From: JAEUJM01 sp041908445
GTDB lineage: Bacteria; Actinomycetota; Acidimicrobiia; Acidimicrobiales; DATDAH01
DNA length: 64,000 nucleotides
Assembly: GCA_041908445.1 (NCBI GenBank)
Contig: JAYRFK010000119.1
Span: 124,001-188,000 of the forward strand
Reading direction: 5' to 3'
The translations under genes and the position numbers were made by a program. Shown in pieces: positions 33,344-41,177 of this stretch (its first letter is position 1; each line of letters opens with the position of its first letter). The notes beneath the pieces were generated by a model. It was not told where the DNA came from. It saw only the letters and a program-made list of their open reading frames with translations, and did no database searches.

Positions 33344-34603
33344 GTGAAGCTGCCCGCCGGCCTGCGGGGGGCCAGCTGGTCGGCGGTCGACCAGGCCATC
33401 TACAGCCTCAGCAACGTCGTCCTCGCCATCCTGGTCGCCCGCCAGGTGACCGCCGAGGAGTTCGGCGCGTTCTCGACCGTCTACATCGTCTACGTCTGCA
33501 GCCAGGGCGTGAACGAGGGCATCCACGGCGAGGCCTTCGCCGTCGCGTACAGCGCCGCCGACGAGGCCCGCCGCCGCTCGATGCTGGCCGGGGCGGCGGC
33601 GTCGGCGCTCGGGTTCGGCGCCGCGCTGGGCGCGATCTGCGTGCTCGCCGGCCTCGTCGTGCCCGGCCCCATCGGCGACCTGCTCCCGATCCTCGGCGTG
33701 GTCCTGCCGGGCCTGTTCCTCCAGGACCTGTGGCGCTTCGCCCTGTTCGCGGAGGGGCTGCCCCGCGCCGCCGCGCTCAACGACCTGGTGTGGGGCGGCG
33801 GGTCGACCGTCGCCATCATCGTGCTGGCCCGAACGCCGCTCGACACCGTCGGCTGGTTCCTCTTCGCGTGGGGCGCGGCCGGTGCCGCCGCCGCCCTCGT
33901 GGGCGCCTTCCAGCTCCGGGTGGTCCCCCACCTCGGCGGCGCCCGGCGCTGGATCCCCGACCACGCCCACCTCGGCCTGCGCTACGCGGCCGAGTTCATG
34001 CTCCTCTACGGCACCACCCAGGTGGTCGTGCTGTTCCTCGGCGCGGTCGCCGGCCTCGACGAGGTCGCCAAGGTCCGCGGCGCCCAGATCCTGTTCGGGC
34101 CGATCTACGCGCTCTACGCCGGCGTCCGGGTGGCGTTCACGCCCACCCTCGTGCGCACCCACACCGAGGCGCCCGAGCGCACCGGCCGGCTCGTGCGGCT
34201 GCTCGCGGCGGGCCTCGGCCTGGTGACCCTCGTGTGGGGCCTGGTGGCCTGCAACCTCCCCGACCGGGTCGGTGAGGCGCTCCTCGGCGACACGTGGGCG
34301 GGGACCACCACGGTGCTCGGGCTCATGACCTGGTCGGCCGTCGCCGGCGGCATCGGCTTCGCCTTCGTCGTCGGCCTGCGGGCCCACGCCGCCGCCAGGC
34401 GCAGCCTGCGGGCCCGGGGCACGGTCGCGGTCGCGACCCTGGCGCTCGGGTGCGCCGGCGCGCTGGTGGGCGCCGCCCGGGGCGCTATGGCGGGCATCGC
34501 GACGGCCGAGACCGCCGGCGTCGGCGTCTACGGCCGGGCGTTCGCGGTGACGGACCGGGACGGCCCGGCGCCGGCACCCGAGACCGCCGGCGACGGGGCC
34601 TGA
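33344..34603 (+). CDS. polysaccharide flippase (Wzx/MOP family)
   Basis: A 419-residue membrane protein with about 11-12 helices, starting GLRGASWSAVDQAIYSLSNV and containing LARQVTAEEFGAFS-like VARQVTAEEFGAFSTVYIVY, the typical opening of Wzx/O-antigen transporters. It should move lipid-linked repeat units across the membrane. GTG 33344 lies 19 nt after the epimerase stop. Its last 76 nt overlap, tail to tail, the end of the polymerase-like gene on the other strand. The C-terminal tail is Ala/Pro/Gly-rich, so the overlap costs little in conserved sequence. Confidence 0.82.
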   Translation: MKLPAGLRGASWSAVDQAIYSLSNVVLAILVARQVTAEEFGAFSTVYIVYVCSQGVNEGIHGEAFAVAYSAADEARRRSMLAGAAASALGFGAALGAICVLAGLVVPGPIGDLLPILGVVLPGLFLQDLWRFALFAEGLPRAAALNDLVWGGGSTVAIIVLARTPLDTVGWFLFAWGAAGAAAALVGAFQLRVVPHLGGARRWIPDHAHLGLRYAAEFMLLYGTTQVVVLFLGAVAGLDEVAKVRGAQILFGPIYALYAGVRVAFTPTLVRTHTEAPERTGRLVRLLAAGLGLVTLVWGLVACNLPDRVGEALLGDTWAGTTTVLGLMTWSAVAGGIGFAFVVGLRAHAAARRSLRARGTVAVATLALGCAGALVGAARGAMAGIATAETAGVGVYGRAFAVTDRDGPAPAPETAGDGA

Positions 34604-36195
34604 GCCGCCCCGTCGGTCGAGGCGGCACGATCGCCCGCCGGCGCGACCCGCCGGGCGCGACGCGAGCACAGCAGCACGATCACGACGATCGGGGCCAGGT
34701 CGCCCACCACCGGCAGCAGGGCGCCGCGGAGCACGAAGAACTGGAACGCCGCGAACAGCGGCACCGCGATGCCGATGATCGAGGGGCGGCTGCGCGTCCA
34801 CCGCTCGTAGCTCTCGTCGGCGAGCATGGCCAGGAACCCGTAGCCCACGAACACCAGGGTGATCCCGAGCCAGCCGAACTCGACGTTGGCCTCCGTCCAG
34901 AGCGTGCTGGAGGCGTTGATGTCGTCGGTGCGCGAGATGAGGTCGCCGGTGGCCTGCGGCTGGTTCGCCCAGAGGGACTTGGGCACGAAGGGCAGGGCGG
35001 CGCCGAGGGTCTGGTACCCCTTGCTGAAGCCGTGCTCGCGCACGTAGACGATGCCGTTCATCTCCTGCTGGAACATCGCGTAGTCCGGGCTCTCGACGAG
35101 CTGGTCCCGCAGCGTGTCGACCTTGATCGTCTGCTGGACGTCGTAGCGGAAGAGGTCCGCGTAGGGGAACACCAACAGGATGAGCATCAGCAGGGCGACG
35201 AGGAACGCCCGCAGGCGGCGCGGCCGCTCCACGTGCACCATCACGAGCGCGACGGCGAAGGCCACGCCGCCGAAGCGGATACGGGGGTTCGCGATGGGGT
35301 TGTTGGCCACGATGTTGACCAGGATCAGGGCCCAGAGCAGCAGCGTGGCGGGCGGGTTGCGCACCCACTTGACCTGGCGGTCGGGCCCGAACCGGTTCGT
35401 CGCGACCTGGCGGAGGAACAGCAGCAGGATCAGGCCGAGGAACACCGGCAACCAGGTGAGGCTGGTCTTGATCAGGCCCGCGGTCTTGTCGTCGAGCTGG
35501 TCGATGCGCACACCCCACGGGGGCTTGCCGAACAGCGCCTCCTCGGCGGCCTGACGGCTCCGGAAGCGCGTGCCCAGCCCGCCCGTGGTCATCACCACGC
35601 CCATCGTCGCCACGATGCCGAAGATGGCGAGGACCCAGACGCGGCGGGCGTCCATGACGCGGTACTCGAGCCGCTCGCGCAGGCGGTGGCGTCGCACGCT
35701 CAGCGCGAGGATCCGACCGGCGTCGAAGCACAGGCAGCCCAGGATCACGCCGGCGAGCGCCTGGAACCGGATCTGCTCGTCGAAGAACTGGTACGGGATC
35801 GGGAACTCGTCCGCGGTCAGCTGGGCGAACGAGGCCAGTCCGAGGAACAGGTAGACGAAGGCCCAGAACGTGATCTGGACGAGCTGGGGGCGGCCCGAGT
35901 GGTAGTGGCCCGCCAGGCGGAACGCGGCGTACCAGGTGAGGAACACCGCCATCAGCGTCGACACCTTGCCCAAGGGGGCGAAGTTCTGGCCCATGACCGC
36001 CACCGGCACGACGAGGCCGAGGAACAGGAACAGCAGGGTGGCGCCGAACCAGCTCGCGAAGGCGCCGGCGGGGCGGCCCTTCCTCGGCGCGGGGCGACGG
36101 GCGCGCGTCACCGGGCGGGGCGCGGGCAGGGTCGCGGAGCCGTCGGCCGACCCGGTGGCCGCCGTCGCGCCGGCGCCCGCCGGGTCCCCGTCCAT
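34528..36195 (-). CDS. O-antigen polymerase-like membrane protein (Wzy-type)
   Basis: A 555-residue protein with a basic cytoplasmic tail (1-45), about 12 predicted helices and one large extracytoplasmic loop (about 330-430, with FRYDVQQTIKVDTLRDQLVE). The layout and location beside a flippase suggest repeat-unit polymerisation, but Wzy proteins share little sequence and no diagnostic motif is visible. ATG 36195 is chosen because it lies 7 nt after TACGAT; ATG 36204 would overlap that hexamer. The end overlaps the flippase gene by 76 nt. Confidence 0.7.
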   Translation of the reverse strand: MDGDPAGAGATAATGSADGSATLPAPRPVTRARRPAPRKGRPAGAFASWFGATLLFLFLGLVVPVAVMGQNFAPLGKVSTLMAVFLTWYAAFRLAGHYHSGRPQLVQITFWAFVYLFLGLASFAQLTADEFPIPYQFFDEQIRFQALAGVILGCLCFDAGRILALSVRRHRLRERLEYRVMDARRVWVLAIFGIVATMGVVMTTGGLGTRFRSRQAAEEALFGKPPWGVRIDQLDDKTAGLIKTSLTWLPVFLGLILLLFLRQVATNRFGPDRQVKWVRNPPATLLLWALILVNIVANNPIANPRIRFGGVAFAVALVMVHVERPRRLRAFLVALLMLILLVFPYADLFRYDVQQTIKVDTLRDQLVESPDYAMFQQEMNGIVYVREHGFSKGYQTLGAALPFVPKSLWANQPQATGDLISRTDDINASSTLWTEANVEFGWLGITLVFVGYGFLAMLADESYERWTRSRPSIIGIAVPLFAAFQFFVLRGALLPVVGDLAPIVVIVLLCSRRARRVAPAGDRAASTDGAAQAPSPAVSGAGAGPSRSVTANARP

Positions 36196-36202
36196 CGGCG
36201 GC

Positions 36203-36208
36203 ATCGTA
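36203..36208 (-). promoter_or_regulatory. -10 element (TACGAT) for the polymerase-like gene
   Basis: TACGAT ends 7 nt before ATG 36195 and includes two bases of the alternative ATG 36204. Confidence 0.5.
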
Positions 36209-36269
36209 GTGGTGGCCGCGCCGCGGCGGGGTGCCGCCGTGGCGTCCGCCGCCGGCGACGGGTGGCCGC

Positions 36270-37259
36270 TCAGTCCCAGTCGACGCCCCGGGCCGAGAGC
36301 TCGTCGGGCTTCTCGCGGATCGAGTACATGACCTTGTGCAGGGCGCTCGACGCCCCCGAGAAGTACACGAGGTGGTTGAGCCGTGGCGAGTACCAGGTGA
36401 GCTTGGCCACCCGGTTCCAGAGGTTGCGCTTCAGGTAGAACCGGTCGTCGAGGAACTCGTCGAGGTCCTCGGGCAGCTCGGCGGCGTCGAGCGCCGGCAC
36501 CCGGCCCCGGTCGAGGCCGTACCGCAGGTGGGCGACCGAGCGCAGCGGCACGTCCATGATCCGGCAGAGCACGGCGTCGGCCAGCCACAGGTCGTCGGCG
36601 CCGGCCACCCAGCCCAGGTCGACGGTCTCGCCCTCGATCATGGGGCCGTTGCGGGTCAGGCCGTACGTGCCGTCGACCAGGGCGAACGGGTTGGGCAGGC
36701 GGTCGACCACCTCGGTGATGATCTCGTCGAAGGCGCAGTGGAAGGCCAGGCGCATCTGGTCCTGGACGATCCCCCACTCGTTCTTCACCGCACCGCTGAT
36801 GCCCGTCATGCAGTGCACCTTGGGCACCGGGAGGCTGATGAAGGAGTCGAACTCCTCGAACAGCGGCTTCGGGAGGTGCACGTCGTAGGTGCCGCGCCGG
36901 CCCTCGACGCGCACCTCCAGGCTGGGCCACGCGCTGGCGTTGACGACCTCGACCCCGAACCGGTCGACGAGCTCGTCGAGCGCGAAGGCCCGGAAGGTCT
37001 CGTCCATGCTGAACGCGTTGTACCCGCCCTCGCCCTCGCCGATGCAGATGCGCCGGCAGCCCGCGTCGGCGAGCACGGTGACGACGGCCTCGAGCAGCGG
37101 GCGGGTCGTCGTCACCCCCGCCTTGGGGAACGGGTACGTGAAGTTCGGCTTGAGGAACACGGCGTCGCCCACCCGGCCGGCGAGGTCGAGGCCCTCGGCG
37201 ACACGGCGCACGGCGGCGAGGACGCCGTCGTCCTGGCGTTCGATGACGAAGCGGGGCAT
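36270..37259 (-). CDS. DUF362 domain protein
   Basis: A 329-residue protein of the DUF362 family: LKPNFTYPFPKAGVTTTRPL near residue 38, ISLPVPKVHCMTGISGAVKN near 140 and NEWGIV following are the family hallmarks. DUF362 proteins occur in polysaccharide and iron-sulfur contexts; function is unknown, and this one has no ferredoxin domain. The ATG at 37259 overlaps the stop of the upstream glycosyltransferase (ATGA), so it is coupled to it and probably serves the same glycan. Confidence 0.85.
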   Translation of the reverse strand: MPRFVIERQDDGVLAAVRRVAEGLDLAGRVGDAVFLKPNFTYPFPKAGVTTTRPLLEAVVTVLADAGCRRICIGEGEGGYNAFSMDETFRAFALDELVDRFGVEVVNASAWPSLEVRVEGRRGTYDVHLPKPLFEEFDSFISLPVPKVHCMTGISGAVKNEWGIVQDQMRLAFHCAFDEIITEVVDRLPNPFALVDGTYGLTRNGPMIEGETVDLGWVAGADDLWLADAVLCRIMDVPLRSVAHLRYGLDRGRVPALDAAELPEDLDEFLDDRFYLKRNLWNRVAKLTWYSPRLNHLVYFSGASSALHKVMYSIREKPDELSARGVDWD

Positions 37260-38404
37260 CAGCGACGGGCTCCGGTGGGCAGCGATCGGTACGCCTCCAC
37301 CATGGCCGACGTGGCCGCCTCGGGCGAGAACCGGGTGCTCGCCAGCTCGGCGGCCCGGCGCCCGGCCTCGGCGCGCCGGGCGGGGTCGGCGACGAGGGGG
37401 CGTAGGGCCTCCCGGCACGAGTCGGCGTCCACGGCGCACACCGCGCCGGCGCCGGCGGCCGCGATCTCGCCGCAGATGTAGGTCTCGTCGGAGACGACGA
37501 CGGGGAGCCCGGCGCCCATCGCCTCGACCACGACGATCCCGAAGTTCTCGTTGCGCGACGGCAGGGCGAACACGTCGGCGGCCGCGAACGCGTCGTCCTT
37601 GTCGGCGCCGCTGACGAAGCCGGTCCGCACCGTGCGCCGTCCGAGCCCGGTGCCGTCGAGCGCCGCGACCAGGTCGGCCTCCACCGCGGGGTCGCCCGAG
37701 CCCGCCACCACCAGCCAGGCGTCGTCGACGCCGGCCATCGCCGCGGTCAGCAGGTCGAGCCCCTTCTTCACGTCGAGGCGGGAGAGGAACAGCACCACCA
37801 CCGCCTCGGCGGGGACGCCGTGGCGGGCACGGAACCCGGCGCCGTCACCGGGACCGGGCGGGGCCACCGGGAGGGGAACCACGACGGTGTCGGCCGCGGC
37901 GCCGAAGGTCACCAGGCGGGCCTCCTCCTCGGCCGTGGTCAGGACCACGGCCGCCGCGTCGCGCACGAGCGGTCGCACCGCGAGGGCGCCGACCACCTGC
38001 TTCTGGCGGCGGTGCTTGGCCAGGTCGAACGGGTCGAGCTGGCCGTGCGGCGACAGGACGTACGGCACGCCCGCCCGGCGGCAGGCCCGGCGCACCGCCA
38101 GCGCCGGCGCGTGGAAGACGCCGTGGAGGTGCACGAGGTCGAACGAGGGCACGGACCGCCCGAGCCACGAGGCGAGCCCGGCGCTCTGGAAGCGACCGGC
38201 CGGCCACGACCGGGGGAAGACGTGGCGCTCGACGCCGGGGGCCACGCGGTCGAGATAGGCGTGGTCGTCGCCGGGCTGCACGGTCGACGCGAGCACGGTC
38301 TCGACGTCGTCACGGGCGCCGACGTGGGCGGCGAGCCCGACCGCGGCGTGCACCGCCCCGCCCATGTGGTCGTCCAGCGAGTGGACGACGTGCAGCACCC
38401 GCAT
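37259..38404 (-). CDS. glycosyltransferase family 4
   Basis: A 381-residue GT-B enzyme. MRVLHVVHSLDDHMGGAVHA at the N-terminus holds the glycine loop; the C-lobe has VVLFLSRLDVKKGLDLLTAA and PSRNENFGIVVVEAMGAGLP, the EX7E donor-binding motif. Donor and acceptor unknown. ATG 38404 is chosen, 7 nt after TAGCGT; GTG 38413 is a three-residue longer alternative. It lies 10 nt after the FkbM gene. Confidence 0.86.
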   Translation of the reverse strand: MRVLHVVHSLDDHMGGAVHAAVGLAAHVGARDDVETVLASTVQPGDDHAYLDRVAPGVERHVFPRSWPAGRFQSAGLASWLGRSVPSFDLVHLHGVFHAPALAVRRACRRAGVPYVLSPHGQLDPFDLAKHRRQKQVVGALAVRPLVRDAAAVVLTTAEEEARLVTFGAAADTVVVPLPVAPPGPGDGAGFRARHGVPAEAVVVLFLSRLDVKKGLDLLTAAMAGVDDAWLVVAGSGDPAVEADLVAALDGTGLGRRTVRTGFVSGADKDDAFAAADVFALPSRNENFGIVVVEAMGAGLPVVVSDETYICGEIAAAGAGAVCAVDADSCREALRPLVADPARRAEAGRRAAELASTRFSPEAATSAMVEAYRSLPTGARR

Positions 38405-38411
38405 CGCCGCC

Positions 38412-38417
38412 ACGCTA
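38412..38417 (-). promoter_or_regulatory. -10 element (TAGCGT) for the glycosyltransferase gene
   Basis: TAGCGT ends 7 nt before ATG 38404; its TAG (38415-38417) is the FkbM gene's stop codon. Confidence 0.5.
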
Positions 38418-39167
38418 GGAGGCGGGTCGGAACAGGCCGTCCATCTCCACGATGGTGCCGGACTCGTCGCGCCGCACGTCGATCGGCACGTCGAGCGCGA
38501 AGCCCAGGCCCGCGACCGCGTCGAGGACCTCGGTGAAGGTGGGCTGGCCCTCGTACTGGCGCTCGAAGGCGAGCTCCACGACCAGCGCGTCCACGTGGGC
38601 CAGCGTGGCGGTGGCGCCCCGCAGCACCTCGAGCTCGTAGCCCTGCACGTCCAGCTTCAACAGCACCGGCCCGGGCGCCAGGTCGGCCGCGGCGACGACG
38701 TCGTCGAGGCGCCGCACCGGGACCTCGACGGGCGCGAGCTCGCCGGCCGCGCCCCCGCCCTCGGCCTTGGCGTCGGCCACGAGGGGCAGCACCGACGACG
38801 ACAGCGAGTACTCGTGGGGGTGGAAGGTCACGGTGCCGTCCTCGGCACCGAGCGCGCACGCGTGCACCTCGGCGCCGGCGACGTCCGCGAGGTTGGCCCG
38901 CCACTCGGCCGCCACCGCCTCGAGCGGCTCGAAGGCGATGAGGCGGGCGCCGGGGAACGCCGTGGCGGCGGCCCGGCTGAACTGGCCCTTGTTGGCGCCG
39001 GCGTCCAGCACGACCCGCACCGCCCCGACCCGCGCCCGGATCTGTGTCACCAGGCGGAACGCGCTCAGCGAGAACGGCTTGCCAGCCCGCGCCGCCGCAT
39101 ACGCGCCGGGGGTGAGGGCCACGTCGGCGAGCTTGGCGGCCTGATCGAGGCGGGGACGGAGGGACAT
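38415..39167 (-). CDS. FkbM family methyltransferase
   Basis: A 250-residue SAM-dependent O-methyltransferase. VVLDAGANKGQFSRAAATAF (about 54-73) is motif I in the FkbM form, FEPLEAVAAEWRANL follows, and LLKLDVQGYELEVLRGA carries the FkbM KxDVxGxE signature. Such enzymes often methylate sugars in surface glycans. ATG 39167 is well set by AGGAG, 8 nt upstream. It is the first gene of the minus-strand part of the locus. Confidence 0.88.
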   Translation of the reverse strand: MSLRPRLDQAAKLADVALTPGAYAAARAGKPFSLSAFRLVTQIRARVGAVRVVLDAGANKGQFSRAAATAFPGARLIAFEPLEAVAAEWRANLADVAGAEVHACALGAEDGTVTFHPHEYSLSSSVLPLVADAKAEGGGAAGELAPVEVPVRRLDDVVAAADLAPGPVLLKLDVQGYELEVLRGATATLAHVDALVVELAFERQYEGQPTFTEVLDAVAGLGFALDVPIDVRRDESGTIVEMDGLFRPAS

Positions 39168-39259
39168 GCGGGGGCTCCTGGGGAGGTCGGCCCCGGAGCC
39201 TGTCGCATCCGAGCGCCCCTCAACAAGCGATCGATGACACCGATGGACACCCACAATGC

Positions 39260-39288
39260 TGGACATGAGCCTGGCGAGCCGCTAAAAC
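39260..39288 (+). promoter_or_regulatory. promoter of the LPRTG protein gene
   Basis: TGGACA (39260-39265) and TAAAAC (39283-39288) are 17 nt apart. Together with a strong ribosome site this suggests high expression, with a leader of about 50 nt. Confidence 0.55.
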
Positions 39289-39347
39289 GACGGACCAGCA
39301 GAAGTTCGCATCCGCGACAAGGCCGTTCGGCGGTGGAGGAAACCCAA

Positions 39348-39809
39348 ATGATCCGACGCATGTTGATCCTCGGAGCGATGGCGCTGGCGCTGTTCGTTCC
39401 GGCAGCACACGCTCAGTACATCCCGGGTCAGCCCGGGGCGTCCGTGAGCGACAGCACGGTGAGCTCCGGTGACACCGTCACCGTGACCGTCACCTGTGAC
39501 GTGCCCGCCGGCACCGACGTCACCGTCTTCGTGGACGGCACCGCTGCGGGCAGCGGCCAGACCGACGCCGACGGCACCGTGACCGTGGACGTCACCATCA
39601 CCGGCGCTCCCGGCAGCACCCACCAGATCACCAACTCCTGCAACTCGGCCGTGCTGACCGTCACGGTCGTCGGTGCCACCGCCGGGGCCCTGCCCCGCAC
39701 CGGTACCGACAGCAGCCTCCCGCTGGCCAAGATCGCCATCGTGCTGATCGCCGCCGGTGGCCTGCTCATCGTCGCCGCCCGCGATCGCTCCAAGAAGGCC
39801 ACCGCCTGA
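39348..39809 (+). CDS. small secreted protein with LPRTG cell-wall anchor
   Basis: A 153-residue protein: Sec signal peptide (1-22, AHA-QY cleavage), a Thr/Val/Asp-rich beta domain (about 30-110) with Cys50 and Cys98 placed for a disulfide, then LPRTG (115-119), a hydrophobic helix (about 124-144) and a basic tail. This is the full sortase sorting signal, so it should be joined to the wall. The domain resembles small Ig-like or adhesin modules but no family is clear. The ATG at 39348 has GGAGG 8 nt before it. It has its own promoter and terminator. Confidence 0.85.
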   Translation: MIRRMLILGAMALALFVPAAHAQYIPGQPGASVSDSTVSSGDTVTVTVTCDVPAGTDVTVFVDGTAAGSGQTDADGTVTVDVTITGAPGSTHQITNSCNSAVLTVTVVGATAGALPRTGTDSSLPLAKIAIVLIAAGGLLIVAARDRSKKATA

Positions 39810-39854
39810 GCGATCACTGACGGCCGCTCGACGGCCGAGCGAAGTGAACTCGAG

Positions 39855-39880
39855 GAGGCCCCGGCTCCGGCCGGGGCCTC
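39855..39880 (+). terminator. terminator after the LPRTG protein gene
   Basis: GAGGCCCCGG and CCGGGGCCTC pair over a six-base loop, 46 nt after the stop; a short TTC follows. A strong G+C stem with a weak T tract, as usual in such genomes. The rest of the gap to 40060 is a low-complexity C-rich tract (ACCGCCC repeats) without a gene. Confidence 0.6.
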
Positions 39881-40060
39881 TTCGCGTCTGCCCGGCGGGT
39901 CGCCCGGTCCTCCCCCACCGCCCACCGCCCACCGCCCGGCGCTCGGCCGAGCGGTGCGGGAGCGGCCCGGGCCGACGGCCCGGGCAGCCGTCGGCGGGCG
40001 CGCCACGCGGACGACCGGTCGCCGCGGTCGCGGCGTGCCCCCCTGGCGGGGCGTGGACCG

Positions 40061-40813
40061 CTAGGCCGTGAGGGCGCGCCGGCGGCGACGCCGGGCCCCG
40101 CCGAGGAGGCGGTCCCGCACGGCCCACCAGGTGACGAGGCCGAAGGCCTCGACCACGATGCGACTCGACATCTTCGAGGTGCCGCGCACCCGGTCGGTGA
40201 ACGAGATGGGCACCTCGACGATGCGGCCGCCGAGCTCGACGACCTGGTAGGTCATCTCGATCTGGAAGCCGTAGCCCTCGGCCACGACCGACTCGAGGTC
40301 GATCCGGTCGAGCATGGTCGCCCGGTAGGCCCGATAGCCCGCGGTGGCGTCGTTGACGGCGAGGCCGAGCAGTCCGGCGGCGTACCGGTTGCCCCACCGC
40401 GACAGCGCGCGGCGGTGCCACTTCCACTCGGGGATGGTGCCGCCGGGCACGTAGCGCGAGCCGATGACCAGGTCGGCGGCGTGCTCGAGGGCCGCCAGGA
40501 TCGACGGCAGCGCCGCCGGGTCGTGGGAGAGGTCGGAGTCCATCTCGACCAGGGCCTCGTAGCCCTCGTCCAGCCCCCAGCGGAACCCCGCCCGGTAAGC
40601 GGCGCCGAGGCCGTTCTTCTCGGTCCGGCGCATCACCGTGATCTGCCCGAGCTCCTCGCCGAGGGCGTCGGCCAGGTCGGCGGTGCCGTCGGGGCTGCCG
40701 TCGTCGACCACGAGGACACCGGCGTCAGGGACGACGGCGCGCACCTTGCGCAGGACGTCGTCGATGTTCTCGGCCTCGTTGTAGGTCGGCAGCACGATGA
40801 GGGCACGCAACAC
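40061..40813 (-). CDS. polyprenol monophosphomannose synthase-like glycosyltransferase (GT2)
   Basis: A 250-residue GT2 enzyme of the dolichol-phosphate mannosyltransferase (Ppm1/DPM1) type. VLPTYNEAENIDDVLRKV, VVDDGSPDGTADLADALG, EMDSDLSHDPAALP (DXD) and VIGSRYVPGGTIPEWKWHRR are diagnostic. It should make polyprenyl-phosphate-mannose for lipoglycans or protein mannosylation. The usual N-acyltransferase partner is not here. GTG 40813 lies 8 nt after TAACAT; TTG 40810 is the next codon. The tail is Arg-rich. Confidence 0.9.
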   Translation of the reverse strand: MLRALIVLPTYNEAENIDDVLRKVRAVVPDAGVLVVDDGSPDGTADLADALGEELGQITVMRRTEKNGLGAAYRAGFRWGLDEGYEALVEMDSDLSHDPAALPSILAALEHAADLVIGSRYVPGGTIPEWKWHRRALSRWGNRYAAGLLGLAVNDATAGYRAYRATMLDRIDLESVVAEGYGFQIEMTYQVVELGGRIVEVPISFTDRVRGTSKMSSRIVVEAFGLVTWWAVRDRLLGGARRRRRRALTA

Positions 40814-40821
40814 GGGCGCCG

Positions 40822-40827
40822 ATGTTA
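40822..40827 (-). promoter_or_regulatory. -10 element (TAACAT) for the mannosyltransferase gene
   Basis: TAACAT lies 8 nt before GTG 40813, back to back with the TATCAT of the divergent membrane protein gene. Confidence 0.5.
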
Positions 40828-40847
40828 GAACCGCGGCCCCTCGCCCG

Positions 40848-40853
40848 TATCAT
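40848..40853 (+). promoter_or_regulatory. -10 element (TATCAT) for the small membrane protein gene
   Basis: TATCAT ends 6 nt before an in-frame ATC at 40860. An RNA from here would not contain the only upstream ATG (40797). Confidence 0.5.
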
Positions 40854-40859
40854 CGCCGC

Positions 40860-41177
40860 ATCGACCCGACCCCCGACCACCCGCCCGCCGAGCCCGATCG
40901 GGCCCCATCCGCGCCTGCCGAGGCGACCGCGCCGCTGCCGTCGCCCGGGGCGCGGGCCTTCGCGGTGTTCCTGATCGTGGTCGCCGGGTTGTGCGGCGGC
41001 CTCATCGGCTACGCGGTGGCCGACCTGCAGACCACCGACGCCCCCGTCCTGGTGGGCCTCGGCGCCCTCGTCGGCGCCGTGATCGCGGCCGGCGGCGTGG
41101 CCGTCGTCGCCGTGCTCGCCCTGCGGGCCATGGCCGAGTGGGAGACGGTGCAGGAGCGCCAGCAGCGCCCGTCCTGA
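40860..41177 (+). CDS. small membrane protein; start codon may be ATC
   Basis: A Pro/Ala-rich N-terminal tail, two predicted membrane helices (about 34-56 and 65-88 from the ATC) and a polar tail ending QERQQRPS. No family recognised. The reading frame is open from ATG 40797, but that start overlaps the divergent mannosyltransferase gene and lies upstream of the predicted transcription start. The in-frame ATC at 40860 sits exactly where leaderless starts sit elsewhere in this window; I chose it with caution. The stop overlaps the inositol monophosphatase ATG (TGATG). Confidence 0.55.
   Translation: MDPTPDHPPAEPDRAPSAPAEATAPLPSPGARAFAVFLIVVAGLCGGLIGYAVADLQTTDAPVLVGLGALVGAVIAAGGVAVVAVLALRAMAEWETVQERQQRPS

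Noticed and set aside
34294..36438. A 714-codon plus-strand frame antisense to the polymerase-like gene
   Set aside because: Composition (His, Gln, Glu, Asp, Arg) is that of an antisense shadow; the opposite strand has a well-formed membrane protein.
39231..39258. ATGACA...ACAATG as promoter of the LPRTG protein gene
   Set aside because: The spacing is 13 nt, too short; TGGACA-N17-TAAAAC just downstream fits better.
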